Source: RGIG5579 sp045543495 (GTDB lineage: Bacteria; Bacillota; Clostridia; Oscillospirales; SIG627). Taken from it: DNA of 27,979 bases. Of the stretch, positions 1 through 7,580 are shown in pieces; the first letter of the stretch is position 1; each line of letters opens with the position of its first letter. The translations under genes were made by a program, and so were the position numbers. Where the stretch lies: positions 1-27,979 of the forward strand of contig JAZQMO010000054.1 of NCBI GenBank assembly GCA_045543495.1, read 5' to 3'. The notes under the pieces were generated by a model that had not been told where the DNA came from, searched no databases, and saw only the letters and a program-made list of their open reading frames with translations.

Positions 1-135
1 ACCTACCATAACGTTGCCGCGCGGCGGCAATGCATCATTTGCCCGAAAGGGCAAGCATCACAAGCGAAGCGACACCACTTGGCGAAGCCAAACATCACTC
101 TCCCCGCAAGGGGAGCCGCCCCTCCCCTACCCATA
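1..135. repeat. Intergenic array of short hairpins, cut by the window edge
   Basis: This is a chain of small perfect hairpins. TTGCCGC-GCG-GCGGCAA lies at 14-30, TTGCCC-GAAA-GGGCAA at 39-54, TTGGC-GAA-GCCAA at 79-91 and CTCCCC-GCAA-GGGGAG at 100-115. The stems are joined by near-identical spacers reading CATCA or CACCA, and most loops are GNRA or GAA type. The right end is a GC-rich GCCGCCCCTCCCCTACCC segment near 115-132. No coding frame fits. The layout matches intergenic repeats I know from gut Clostridia, but I cannot name the family. The left end lies outside the window. Confidence 0.7.
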
Positions 136-163
136 GGAGGAGATCTGAACGAAACAGGGCAAC

Positions 164-198
164 AAAAAAAGACAACGGAATTTTCCGTTGTCTTTTTT
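164..198. terminator. Intrinsic terminator after the fumarase genes
   Basis: GACAACGGAA (171-180) and TTCCGTTGTC (183-192) form a 10-bp stem flanked by seven A and six T, so it can work in both directions. It starts 12 bases past the stop of the leftward fumarase beta gene and most likely ends the citD-E-F-fumarase transcript. Confidence 0.85.
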
Positions 199-209
199 GC
201 AAATTCTAT

Positions 210-767
210 TTATTTTTGGCTGTCGAGGTAGGCCTGTCTGCCGGTTTCGTAGAGGTTGTTTCCTTCGCTGTCAATGATGACGATGACGGGGAAATCTTCT
301 ACCTCGAGACGGCGGATGGCTTCGGCGCCCAGATCGTCATAAGCGATGACCTCTGCCTTTTTGATGCAGTTGGAAAGCAGAGCGCCGCAACCGCCGATGG
401 CACCGAAATAAACGGCACCGTGCTCCTTCATGGCGGCAATGACCTCGGGGCTTCTCTTGCCCTTACCGATCATACCGGTCTGACCCTGTGCGATCATGGT
501 GGGGGTGTAAGCATCCATACGGTAGGAGGTGGTGGGGCCTGCGGAGCCGATGGCCTCGCCGGGACGGGCGGGGGTGGGGCCTACAAAGTAAATAATGGAA
601 TCCTTGGCATCCATGGGAAGCTCTTTTCCCTGAGCGACCAATTCGCAAAGGCGCTTGTGGGCGGCATCACGGGCGGTATAGATCACACCGCTGATCAGGC
701 AGCTGTCTCCGCTTTTCAGCTGACGGGCCATTTCACGGGTCAAGGGAGTTTTGATGGAAATCGGCAT
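210..767 (-). CDS. Class I (Fe-S) fumarate hydratase, beta subunit
   Basis: The 185-aa product matches the C-terminal (beta) half of class I fumarases and L-tartrate dehydratases, which reversibly hydrate fumarate to malate. Family landmarks include PLTREMARQLKSGD near residues 8-21, GPTPARPGEAIGSAGPTTS near 63-81 and GQTGMIGKGKRS near 97-108. The length is normal for the separate beta chain. The start codon follows the alpha-subunit stop after a single base (TAA-T-ATG), so the two chains are translationally coupled. It sits at the end of the citrate lyase operon, where it would interconvert malate (from citrate-derived oxaloacetate) and fumarate. Tartrate dehydratase has the same fold and cannot be excluded by eye; the citrate lyase context favours fumarase. 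Confidence 0.9.
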   Translation of the reverse strand: MPISIKTPLTREMARQLKSGDSCLISGVIYTARDAAHKRLCELVAQGKELPMDAKDSIIYFVGPTPARPGEAIGSAGPTTSYRMDAYTPTMIAQGQTGMIGKGKRSPEVIAAMKEHGAVYFGAIGGCGALLSNCIKKAEVIAYDDLGAEAIRRLEVEDFPVIVIIDSEGNNLYETGRQAYLDSQK

Positions 768-768
768 A

Positions 769-1608
769 TTACAGAACCTCCTTCTTATGTCTGGTAACGT
801 GGCAGTTGATGTTCACCGCAACGGGGAGAGCGGCGATGTGGGTGGGCATCTGTTCAATGTTGACACAAAGGGCAGTGGCCTTGCCGCCGAAGCCCTGAGG
901 TCCGATGCCGAGGGCGTTGATCTTTTCCAGAAGCTCCACTTCAAGATCGGCCCAGAAGGGATCGGGGTTTCTCTCGTCGCCGGCACGAACCAGCGCCTTC
1001 TTGGCAAGGTATGCGGCCTTATCGAAGGTGCCGCCAACGCCAACGCCCACCACAATGGGGGGACAGGGGTTGGGGCCTGCATCCTCAACCACCTTGAGGA
1101 CAAAGTTTTTCACACCCTCCAGTCCGTCGGAAGGCTTGAGCATTTTGATCTGGCTCATATTTTCGCTTCCCGCACCCTTGGGGGCAACGGTGATCTCAAT
1201 TTTGTCACCGGGCACAATGTCATAATAGATCATGGCGGGGGTATTGTCACCGGTGTTCACACGGTCCAGAGGATCCCGAACCACGCTCTTGCGCAGGTAA
1301 CCCTCGGTGTAGCCCTGACGAACGCCCTCGTGAATGGCCTCGGTCAGATCGCCCTCTACGTGAACCTCCTGACCCACCTTCACAAAGACACAGGCAAGAC
1401 CCGTATCCTGACAAATGGGGCGGTTGCCCTCCTCTGCCAGCTTGTAGTTTTCGATGATGCGCTCGAGAATTTCCTTTGCCTGAGGCCAAGGCTCCTCGTC
1501 ATGGAATTTTTCGATGCAGGCCTTCAGATCTCCGGGAAGGTAGCAGTTGGCATCGATGCAGAGTTTTTTTACCGTTTCGGTAATGCGTTTTGCTTGAATC
1601 TGTCTCAT
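769..1608 (-). CDS. Class I (Fe-S) fumarate hydratase, alpha subunit
   Basis: The 279-aa alpha chain carries the [4Fe-4S] cluster of the heteromeric class I fumarase. Three cysteines sit where the family places its ligands: C66 in ICQDTG, C182 in NPCPPI and C269 in INCHVTRH. The glycine-rich VGVGVGGTFDKAA stretch and GSENMSQIKMLKPSDG are also family hallmarks. The start at 1608 was chosen because an AGGAGG lies 6 bases upstream; a longer in-frame extension to 1650 overlaps citF and has no such site. The gene begins 16 bases after the citF stop. The exposed cluster of this enzyme type is oxygen sensitive, which fits an anaerobe. The function is confident; fumarate versus tartrate as substrate is inferred from neighbours. 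Confidence 0.92.
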   Translation of the reverse strand: MRQIQAKRITETVKKLCIDANCYLPGDLKACIEKFHDEEPWPQAKEILERIIENYKLAEEGNRPICQDTGLACVFVKVGQEVHVEGDLTEAIHEGVRQGYTEGYLRKSVVRDPLDRVNTGDNTPAMIYYDIVPGDKIEITVAPKGAGSENMSQIKMLKPSDGLEGVKNFVLKVVEDAGPNPCPPIVVGVGVGGTFDKAAYLAKKALVRAGDERNPDPFWADLEVELLEKINALGIGPQGFGGKATALCVNIEQMPTHIAALPVAVNINCHVTRHKKEVL

Positions 1609-1624
1609 AATTCCTCCTATATGA

Positions 1625-3031
1625 TCAGTTTTTGATTTCGTAGATCTCATCTAAAATGCCGCCGTCACGGCAAACCACCTCGGCCACCTTGCGGCCGCCC
1701 TTGAGCTTGGGAGCGGGGGTTCCGCAAATGTCCTCGGTCATTTTCTTCAAATCGTGGATATCCACCACGGGGAGCCCCGCGTCCACAAGGCGAGCCTTTA
1801 AGTCTGCCCGTGCGGGATTGACGGCAATGCCGCCTTGGGTCACCAGTACATCCACATCCTTACCGGGGGTGGAAATGCAGGTGACACGGTCTGTCACAAT
1901 GGGGAGTCTCGCCCGCATCATGGGGGCAATGATCATACAGATCTTACTGCCTGCCGCCGCATCGCTGTGGCCGCCCGAGCCGCCCATAATGGCGCCCTGA
2001 GAATTGGTGTGCACATTGACATTGAAATCGGTGTCGATCTCGGTGGCACCCAAAATCACCACATCCAGGCTACCGACCACGGCGCTCTTGGAAATGGGGG
2101 AGGCGTACTGCATGGCCGAGATCTCACGGTGGCGGGGGTCGCTTTTCATGGATTCCACTGCCGTCAGGTCAAAGCACTGCACATCCATCAGGGTCTTGAA
2201 GCACCCTGCACGGAGCATATCCACCATATAGCCCGTAATACCGCCAAGACCGAAGGAGCCCTGGATCTGTTTGCGGAGCATAATGTCCTTCAGGAACTTG
2301 GCCGCCGCAAGGCTGGCGCCGCCCGCTCCCGTCTGGAAGGAGAAGCCGTCCTGCAAGAGGCCCGAGGCCTCGATCACCTTGGCGGCGTGGGAGGCCATCA
2401 CAAGGCCGATGGGGTCACGGGTGATCTTGGTGGTGCCCGATACGATGCCCTTGGGATCGCCGATAGCGGGAATTTCCACCACGAGATCCACCTGATCCTC
2501 GGGGATGGAGAAATCCGCCAAGGGATAGGGAACCAGATTGTCGGTGATGGCGACCACCTTTTTGGCGAACATGGCATCTGCCATGGCGTAGCCCATACTG
2601 CCGCAGGCACTCTTGCCGTATTTACCCGAAAGGTTGCCCATGGGGTCGGCGGTGGGGGCGGCGATGAAGGCCACATCAATGGGGGTGTTCCCCAGTATCA
2701 TATCTCTCGGTCTGCCGCCGTGGGTGCGGAACTGCACGGGGGTAGACAAAATGCCGTGAGAAATGGCGTTTCCCACGCCTGCGGCAATGTAGTTGGCAAA
2801 AATTCCCGTTACCACACCGCTTTTGATATGGTCGAGAATGGGGGTGTGCACATCAAACAGGCTGCTGGCGTTGACCTTGATATCCTTCAGCCCCAATGCG
2901 GCAATGCGCTCCAGCACAAGGTTCAAAACATAGTCACCGTTTCTCAAATGGTGGTGGAAGGAAACGGTCATCCCGTTCTTCAGGCCGGAAAGGCGGATGG
3001 CCTCATCAATGGTTTTTACAAGCTTTGTCAT
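1625..3031 (-). CDS. citF: Citrate lyase alpha subunit (citrate:acetyl-ACP transferase)
   Basis: The 468-aa product matches CitF, which swaps the acetyl group on the acyl carrier subunit CitD for citrate, giving citryl-ACP plus acetate. Landmarks are VSFHHHLRNGDYVLN near residues 25-38, GGRPRDMILGNTPIDVA near 106-122, the GGSGGHSDAAAGSKICM stretch in the second half and TQGGIAVNPAR near the C-terminus, as in CoA-transferase-fold proteins. The start at 3031 follows an AGGAGG and lies 1 base after the citE stop; an upstream in-frame start would run into citE. The length agrees with the family. It sits between citE and the fumarase genes in one tight leftward operon. Confidence 0.95.
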   Translation of the reverse strand: MTKLVKTIDEAIRLSGLKNGMTVSFHHHLRNGDYVLNLVLERIAALGLKDIKVNASSLFDVHTPILDHIKSGVVTGIFANYIAAGVGNAISHGILSTPVQFRTHGGRPRDMILGNTPIDVAFIAAPTADPMGNLSGKYGKSACGSMGYAMADAMFAKKVVAITDNLVPYPLADFSIPEDQVDLVVEIPAIGDPKGIVSGTTKITRDPIGLVMASHAAKVIEASGLLQDGFSFQTGAGGASLAAAKFLKDIMLRKQIQGSFGLGGITGYMVDMLRAGCFKTLMDVQCFDLTAVESMKSDPRHREISAMQYASPISKSAVVGSLDVVILGATEIDTDFNVNVHTNSQGAIMGGSGGHSDAAAGSKICMIIAPMMRARLPIVTDRVTCISTPGKDVDVLVTQGGIAVNPARADLKARLVDAGLPVVDIHDLKKMTEDICGTPAPKLKGGRKVAEVVCRDGGILDEIYEIKN

Positions 3032-3032
3032 C

Positions 3033-3905
3033 CTATCCCCTCCTGATAAGTCCCAGTGCTCTTGCGGCAGAGAGGGTCTTTTCCGCTCTTGCCACAATGG
3101 GAGCATCGATCATTTTTCCGTACAGAGCGATGGCGCCCTTTCCGTGGCGCTTCGCTTCTTCAATGGCATCCAAAACCTCAAGGGCATACTCGATCTCCTT
3201 TTCGGTGGGGGAGAAGGTGCGGTTGATGACCTCCACGTGTCTGGGAGAAATGGAGGCCTTGCCCGAGAAGCCCAGATCCTTGGCAAGTCTTGCATCCACC
3301 TCGATGCCCTCGTCGTCATTCACATCGGTAAAGGGGGTATCGTACACCTCGATCCCCGCACTTCTGGCGGCGATCACGAGGCGGGTACGGGCGTATTCGA
3401 TCTCCCGTCCCTCCTTGGTGCGGCGGCACTGCAGATCGGCGGTGAGATCCTCGGCACCCAAAAACAGGGCCTTCACACGGTCACAGGCCGTAGCAATGGA
3501 AAAGGCGTTTTCCACCCCGAGGGCGGTTTCAATGAGGGGCATCAGCCCCACCTCGCCCTCCTCAAGCCCGAGCCTTTTCTCCACCGAGGACATGTAGTCT
3601 GCCGCCAAGCGGGCATCCTCTGCCGTGGCGGTCTTGGGAAGGAGAATGAGAGAAGGCTTCTGAGGCAGGATCTGATCCAGATCCTTCTGCCAATAGGGGG
3701 TATCCACGGAGTTGATCCTCACAATGGCCTCGCACCCCAATTTCAGGGTGGCAAGAGCGTTGCGAACCAAAATGCGGGCCGCATCCTTTTCGGCGGGGGA
3801 GACCGCATCCTCCAGATCAAAGATCACCGCATCGGCACCCAGATAGGGGGCGTTGATGATCATATTGGGGTTATTGCCCGGCAAAAACAGTAAGCTGCGG
3901 CGCAT
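3033..3905 (-). CDS. citE: Citrate lyase beta subunit (citryl-ACP lyase)
   Basis: The 290-aa product matches CitE, a TIM-barrel lyase that splits citryl-ACP into oxaloacetate and acetyl-ACP. It starts MRRSLLFLPGNNPNMI, typical of the family, and shows DAVIFDLEDAVSPAEKD, the VRINSVDTPYW arginine motif and FLGAEDLTADL. The start at 3905 shares an ATGA overlap with the citD stop, which fixes it over a longer frame reaching 4013. The stop is 1 base before citF. Its close relatives include HpcH/HpaI aldolases and malyl-CoA lyases, but its place between citD and citF makes citrate lyase the clear call. Confidence 0.95.
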   Translation of the reverse strand: MRRSLLFLPGNNPNMIINAPYLGADAVIFDLEDAVSPAEKDAARILVRNALATLKLGCEAIVRINSVDTPYWQKDLDQILPQKPSLILLPKTATAEDARLAADYMSSVEKRLGLEEGEVGLMPLIETALGVENAFSIATACDRVKALFLGAEDLTADLQCRRTKEGREIEYARTRLVIAARSAGIEVYDTPFTDVNDDEGIEVDARLAKDLGFSGKASISPRHVEVINRTFSPTEKEIEYALEVLDAIEEAKRHGKGAIALYGKMIDAPIVARAEKTLSAARALGLIRRG

Positions 3906-4174
3906 CAGGCTTCCCCCTTTCCTCTTGCAATACAGGTTTCCAGTCTGGCACGGAGGACACATTCCAAGGCCCCGCGGTCGGCAATGCGCACCTTGGCACA
4001 CGCTACGCCGCAATCCTTCAGAACTTCTCTTGCCACACGCTCGATCTCATCTCCGAACTGATCCTTGACCACGGACTCGATCTTGATCTCAAGTCCCCCG
4101 TCCAAGGGCTCCATTTCGATCAGGGCATCGCTGGATTCCAGAGTTCCTGCGGATGCATTCTGTTTGATTTTCAT
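3905..4174 (-). CDS. citD: Citrate lyase acyl carrier protein (gamma subunit)
   Basis: The 89-aa product is CitD, which carries the 2'-(5''-triphosphoribosyl)-3'-dephospho-CoA prosthetic group that shuttles acetyl and citryl groups. The N-terminal TLESSDALI contains Ser14, the position modified in characterised CitD proteins. The length and the KDQFGDEI segment also fit. It is first in the leftward operon and overlaps citE by four bases (ATGA). Its AAAGGAGCG ribosome site lies just upstream. The enzymes that make and attach its cofactor (CitXG) and acetylate it (CitC) are encoded divergently next door. Confidence 0.95.
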   Translation of the reverse strand: MKIKQNASAGTLESSDALIEMEPLDGGLEIKIESVVKDQFGDEIERVAREVLKDCGVACAKVRIADRGALECVLRARLETCIARGKGEA

Positions 4175-4205
4175 CCGAAACGCTCCTTTCTTCTCAAACG
4201 AAGAG

Positions 4206-4247
4206 AATACACAAAGGTATTTTATAATAATCGGGAAAAAAAAGCAA
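4206..4247 (-). promoter_or_regulatory. Candidate citD promoter and small inverted repeat
   Basis: Reading leftward, TTGCTT (4247-4242) and TATAAA (4226-4221) are separated by 15 bases, shorter than ideal, so the exact boxes are uncertain. Overlapping the -10 on its downstream side is the inverted repeat AATAC-ACAAAG-GTATT (4206-4221), a possible operator. Some leftward promoter must lie in this 165-base gap, because citD is the first gene. Confidence 0.4.
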
Positions 4248-4275
4248 TTCTTTTTCCTCTTTTTTTTGTTTTTTC

Positions 4276-4304
4276 TTGTTCCTTTCGGCTTCCTCGTGTA
4301 TAAT
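4276..4304 (+). promoter_or_regulatory. citC promoter
   Basis: TTGTTC at 4276-4281 and TATAAT at 4299-4304 are exactly 17 bases apart, a strong housekeeping-sigma match, 35 bases before the citC start. It drives citC, the P-loop/SAD gene and citXG, and faces away from the citD operon. Confidence 0.8.
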
Positions 4305-4339
4305 AAAAGCAGAAAAGCAAAAAAAAGGAACGTTTTTTT

Positions 4340-5320
4340 ATGGAAGTACAGATAAAATCCCGCCTGTTACCTTCAAAAAAAGAGAAATGGAGAGCCCTTT
4401 TGACCGAGGCGGCGCTATTTCCCGATGAAGAGGCGGATTCCTTTGCCTTGGTGTTTGACGGTGAGGTGCTTGTTGCCGCAGGTCAGAGAAAGGAGAACCT
4501 TCTCAAATGCCTTGCGGTGAAGGAGGAGAACCGAGGCGAGGGGCTTTTGGCCAAGGTCGTCACCGCTCTCAGGGAGGATGCGGCCGCCTCGGGGCACCGT
4601 CACCTGTTTCTCTACACCAAGCCTGAAAACGAGGCCCTGTTTACCCCCCTGTTTTTCTATCCCGTGGCCAAAACCGAGAAGGCCCTTTTAATGGAAAATA
4701 AGCCCGACGGCATTGCATCCTTCCTTGCCTCGCTCCCCGAGAAGAGAGAGGGGGAGAGGGTGGGATGCGCCGTGATGAACTGCAACCCCTTCACCCTGGG
4801 TCATCGGTATCTGGTGGAACAGGGAGCCGAGGCGTGCGATGTGTTCTACGTCTTCGTTCTCTCGGAGGATGCCTCCGAATTTTCCGCTGCCGACCGAATG
4901 GAAATGGTGCGCCGAGGGGTGAGCCATCTTGACAATGTAACGGTGCTCCCCACAGGGCCGTATCTGATCAGCCGAGCCACCTTCCCCACTTATTTTCTAA
5001 AGCAAAGGGAGGAGGCCGATCAGGTTCTGTGCCAAATGGATGTGGAGATCTTCTGCCGCTATTTTGCCCCCCGCCTGGGCATCACGCACCGCTTCGTGGG
5101 GGAGGAGCCTCTCTCACCCACCACCGCCGCCTATAACGATGCGCTGGAAAAAGCCCTGCCTCAGCGGGGCGTGACCCTTCACAGGATCCCTCGCCTTGAG
5201 AGGGAGGGAGAGCCTGTTTCCGCCTCCCGCTTCCGTGCCCTGTGGGCCGAGGGGAAAGGGGAGGCCCTTGACCTTGTGCCCGAAAGCACGAGCTGCTACC
5301 TGAAAGAAAAGAATTTGTGA
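4340..5320 (+). CDS. citC: [Citrate (pro-3S)-lyase] ligase
   Basis: The 326-aa product matches CitC, which uses ATP and acetate to acetylate the thiol of the CitD prosthetic group and so switches citrate lyase on. The first about 125 residues look like a GNAT-type region (ENRGEGLLAKVVTALRED near 63-80). The nucleotidyltransferase core begins with GCAVMNCNPFTLGHRYLVE (142-160), containing the TLGH form of the HxGH motif, and ends with SASRFR at 294-299. The length matches the family. It leads the rightward operon, and the next gene starts 8 bases after its stop. The low activity of the enzyme without CitC makes this gene a natural control point. Confidence 0.94.
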   Translation: MEVQIKSRLLPSKKEKWRALLTEAALFPDEEADSFALVFDGEVLVAAGQRKENLLKCLAVKEENRGEGLLAKVVTALREDAAASGHRHLFLYTKPENEALFTPLFFYPVAKTEKALLMENKPDGIASFLASLPEKREGERVGCAVMNCNPFTLGHRYLVEQGAEACDVFYVFVLSEDASEFSAADRMEMVRRGVSHLDNVTVLPTGPYLISRATFPTYFLKQREEADQVLCQMDVEIFCRYFAPRLGITHRFVGEEPLSPTTAAYNDALEKALPQRGVTLHRIPRLEREGEPVSASRFRALWAEGKGEALDLVPESTSCYLKEKNL

Positions 5321-5328
5321 GGTAAAAC

Positions 5329-6270
5329 ATGGAAAACCGACAGAAAAGCCATATTGTCAGCAGTTATTTTGCCCCCCGCGGCCACCAGAGAATGAATGAA
5401 CTGGGAATGCAGCTTGCCCAGCTGTATTTATCTCCCTTTGATAAGCTCATCGGGGTCATCGGAGAGGCGGGCTCGGGCAAAAGCGCCCTGATCCGAGGAA
5501 TGTTCCCCGGCCTTGAATTGACCAACGATGACGACGGGGTGTACGTGCGCCCCCTGCCCATTCTCTCCCTGTCGGGCGGTCGCTCCTTCTTTGAGCCCCA
5601 CACCTACCATTTGGACGTGCGCTTTGAAAACGGCTTCACCCAAATGTCGACCCTTGCCGAAGCGGTGCTGGAGGCTCTGCACAAGGGAAAGAGAGTGATC
5701 GTGGAGCATTTTGATCTTTTGTATCCCCTTCTCGGGGTCAATGCCAATCTCCTCATCGGCGTGGGAGAGCAGGTGCTCATTTCCCGTCCCACCCTCTTCG
5801 GCCCCGAGCCGGAGGAGATCCGTTCTCAGGTGTATGAATCCCTGCCCTACCGCCTGATGGCCCACACGGCAGAGGATCTGTGCGAATTCTGTATGCCTTC
5901 CGAGGATCTTGCCCGTTGCGGTCACGACGACGTGCGCCGCGGCTTTGTCATCAGCTTTCCCGACAAGGAGCCTGTGTTCGATATTGCCGAGCTGGAGGAG
6001 AAGGTGAAGAAGATGATCGCCGAGGATCTTCCCGTCACCTATGAGGACAATCACCACGTTTTCATCGGAGAGAATGAGCACGTTTGCACCGGCCCGAGAA
6101 TCCACGTCAGCCGAACGGGGCAGATCAAGAATTTCCATCTGCTCCATCACTTTATTTACGATGCCTTCCGCCGCCGTTATCTTTTGGTGGGGTGTGTCGG
6201 TGAGGATGCGCAGGAGATCCTGTGCCGTCTGGACGACCATCAGAAAAAGCAAGCGGATTTTCAGTTCTGA
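5329..6270 (+). CDS. P-loop protein with AlaRS second-additional-domain-like C-terminus
   Basis: The 313-aa product has a Walker A loop GEAGSGKS at residues 45-52 inside the stretch DKLIGVIGEAGSGKSALIRG. The C-terminal third contains C253-TGPRI-H259-VSRTGQIKNF, which resembles the CGGxHxxxTGEIG zinc motif of the alanyl-tRNA synthetase second additional domain (SAD). I recall clostridial proteins of this type annotated by that domain name. There is no synthetase core, so it does not charge tRNA. It lies between citC and citXG with an 8-base gap and a TGATG overlap, so it is very probably co-translated with citrate lyase maturation genes. A role in activating, assembling or sensing citrate lyase is an inference from position only; the biochemical function is unknown. 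Confidence 0.75.
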   Translation: MENRQKSHIVSSYFAPRGHQRMNELGMQLAQLYLSPFDKLIGVIGEAGSGKSALIRGMFPGLELTNDDDGVYVRPLPILSLSGGRSFFEPHTYHLDVRFENGFTQMSTLAEAVLEALHKGKRVIVEHFDLLYPLLGVNANLLIGVGEQVLISRPTLFGPEPEEIRSQVYESLPYRLMAHTAEDLCEFCMPSEDLARCGHDDVRRGFVISFPDKEPVFDIAELEEKVKKMIAEDLPVTYEDNHHVFIGENEHVCTGPRIHVSRTGQIKNFHLLHHFIYDAFRRRYLLVGCVGEDAQEILCRLDDHQKKQADFQF

Positions 6271-7562
6271 TGGAGCCCGTTACCTTGCAGGAGGTGCTGG
6301 CGGCCCGTGAGGCGAGAGTCCACCGCCAAGTGTGGGCGCAAAAGACCTTTGGGGGCACCACCCTTTCCTTTACCCTGAACATAGCGGGGCCCGTGAAAAG
6401 CTCCCCTTTGATCCTCCGTGCCTTTCGGGAGGGGGTGGGGGCCCTGTGCGGCCTTTTTTCTCAAAACGAGATCCTGTACCGTGGCGCTTGGGAGGAGAAA
6501 ACGGGGCCCCACCTGATCCTATCCTTGAACAAGGCGGCAGAAGAGGTGAAGGGGCAATGCGTTGCCCTGGAGGAGGAGCACCCCTTGGGGCGGCTCTTTG
6601 ATGCCGATGTCATTTCCCCCTCGGGGGAAAAGCTGGAGCGGGGAACCCCCCGATGCTGCCTGATCTGTGAAAACGAGGCCTTTTCCTGTGCCTCCCGCCG
6701 CCGCCACAGCGTGGAGGAGCTGCAAGAGGCCACACAAAAGATCCTCCTTTCCTATTTTGCCAAACGGGATGGGGAGCGCCTTGCCGAGCTTTGCCACGAG
6801 GCTCTTTTGTTTGAGCTTTCCTCCACCCCCAAGGCAGGGCTTGTGGATCAAATAAACAGCGGCAGTCATAAGGATATGGACTTTGCCGCCTTTGAAAAAA
6901 GCGCCGATGCCCTCTACCCCCTGTGGGCCGATTCCTTTGAGCTGGGCCTTGCGGGGAAAGAGGAGGAGGCCGAGGCTCTGTTCCTTCGCCTGCGCCGCCG
7001 TGGCTTAGAGGCGGAAGAGGCCATGCTCTCGGCCACGGGCGGGGTCAATACCCACAAGGGAGCCTTGTTTCTCTTTTGTCTTGTTTGCGGCGCCTGCGGC
7101 AGACTTTGGAACGGGGAGGGCTTTCCCTCGGTGGAGCTCCTTTGCGAGGAAGTAAAGAAGATCGCCGTCCATTCCCTTTCGGATTTTGAAAAAAAGGCCC
7201 CCGATTTCGGCCTTCTCGGTGCAAGGGGCGAGGCGGCGCAAGGCTTTCCCACAGCCCAAGCCGTTCTTCCCGTTTTGCAAGAGCTTCTGAAAAAGGAGCC
7301 CGCTCTTGCGGGAGCGGTGACCCTTTTGCACCTCATCGCCCGTGGGGAGGATACCAATCTCTTTCGCCGCGGAGGGAAGGAGGGTGCTCTCTGGGCGCAA
7401 AGAAGTGCCGAGGAGCTGATTCGGGGCCGCATCCCCACCCGAGAGGAATTGGAGGCGCTGGACGAGGCCTTCATAGGCCGCAATCTTTCCCCCGGCGGCT
7501 CGGCGGATCTTCTGGCTTTATCCTACCTGATGCACAGCATTCAAAAAGAAGAACGGATCTGA
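6270..7562 (+). CDS. citXG: Fused CitX-CitG: holo-citrate lyase synthase / triphosphoribosyl-dephospho-CoA synthase
   Basis: The 430-aa product joins two enzymes. Residues about 1-160 are CitX-like (transfer of the prosthetic group to apo-CitD), with HPLGRLFDADV (104-114) and the Cys/Arg-rich CCLICENEAFSCASRRRH (129-146). Residues about 165-430 are CitG-like (synthesis of 2'-(5''-triphosphoribosyl)-3'-dephospho-CoA from ATP and dephospho-CoA), with STPKAGLVDQINSGSHKDMD (185-204) and GGVNTHKGALF. Many bacteria have separate genes; fused CitXG is also known. The start at 6270 overlaps the previous stop (TGATG), so earlier in-frame starts are unlikely. The last codons form half of a perfect palindrome that continues past the stop. 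Confidence 0.93.
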   Translation: MEPVTLQEVLAAREARVHRQVWAQKTFGGTTLSFTLNIAGPVKSSPLILRAFREGVGALCGLFSQNEILYRGAWEEKTGPHLILSLNKAAEEVKGQCVALEEEHPLGRLFDADVISPSGEKLERGTPRCCLICENEAFSCASRRRHSVEELQEATQKILLSYFAKRDGERLAELCHEALLFELSSTPKAGLVDQINSGSHKDMDFAAFEKSADALYPLWADSFELGLAGKEEEAEALFLRLRRRGLEAEEAMLSATGGVNTHKGALFLFCLVCGACGRLWNGEGFPSVELLCEEVKKIAVHSLSDFEKKAPDFGLLGARGEAAQGFPTAQAVLPVLQELLKKEPALAGAVTLLHLIARGEDTNLFRRGGKEGALWAQRSAEELIRGRIPTREELEALDEAFIGRNLSPGGSADLLALSYLMHSIQKEERI

Positions 7563-7580
7563 TCAGATCCGTTCTTCTTT
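7545..7580. terminator. Perfect 36-base palindrome shared by two convergent genes
   Basis: The bases from AAAGAAGAACGGATCTGA to its exact reverse complement make a 36-base palindrome without mismatch, centred at 7562/7563. It covers the last five codons and stop of citXG and reaches the stop codon of the oppositely oriented Cys-rich gene. T-rich sequence follows on the plus strand, and on the minus strand the A-rich arm gives a T tract, so it should terminate both transcripts. Confidence 0.85.

Noticed and set aside
1..135. CRISPR array
   Set aside because: The repeated units are hairpins of differing sequence with 5-8 base linkers; there are no constant repeats and unique spacers of normal size, and no cas genes.
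4175..4339. Riboswitch between citD and citC
   Set aside because: The gap is short and mostly A/T tracts; only promoters and one small inverted repeat can be supported.
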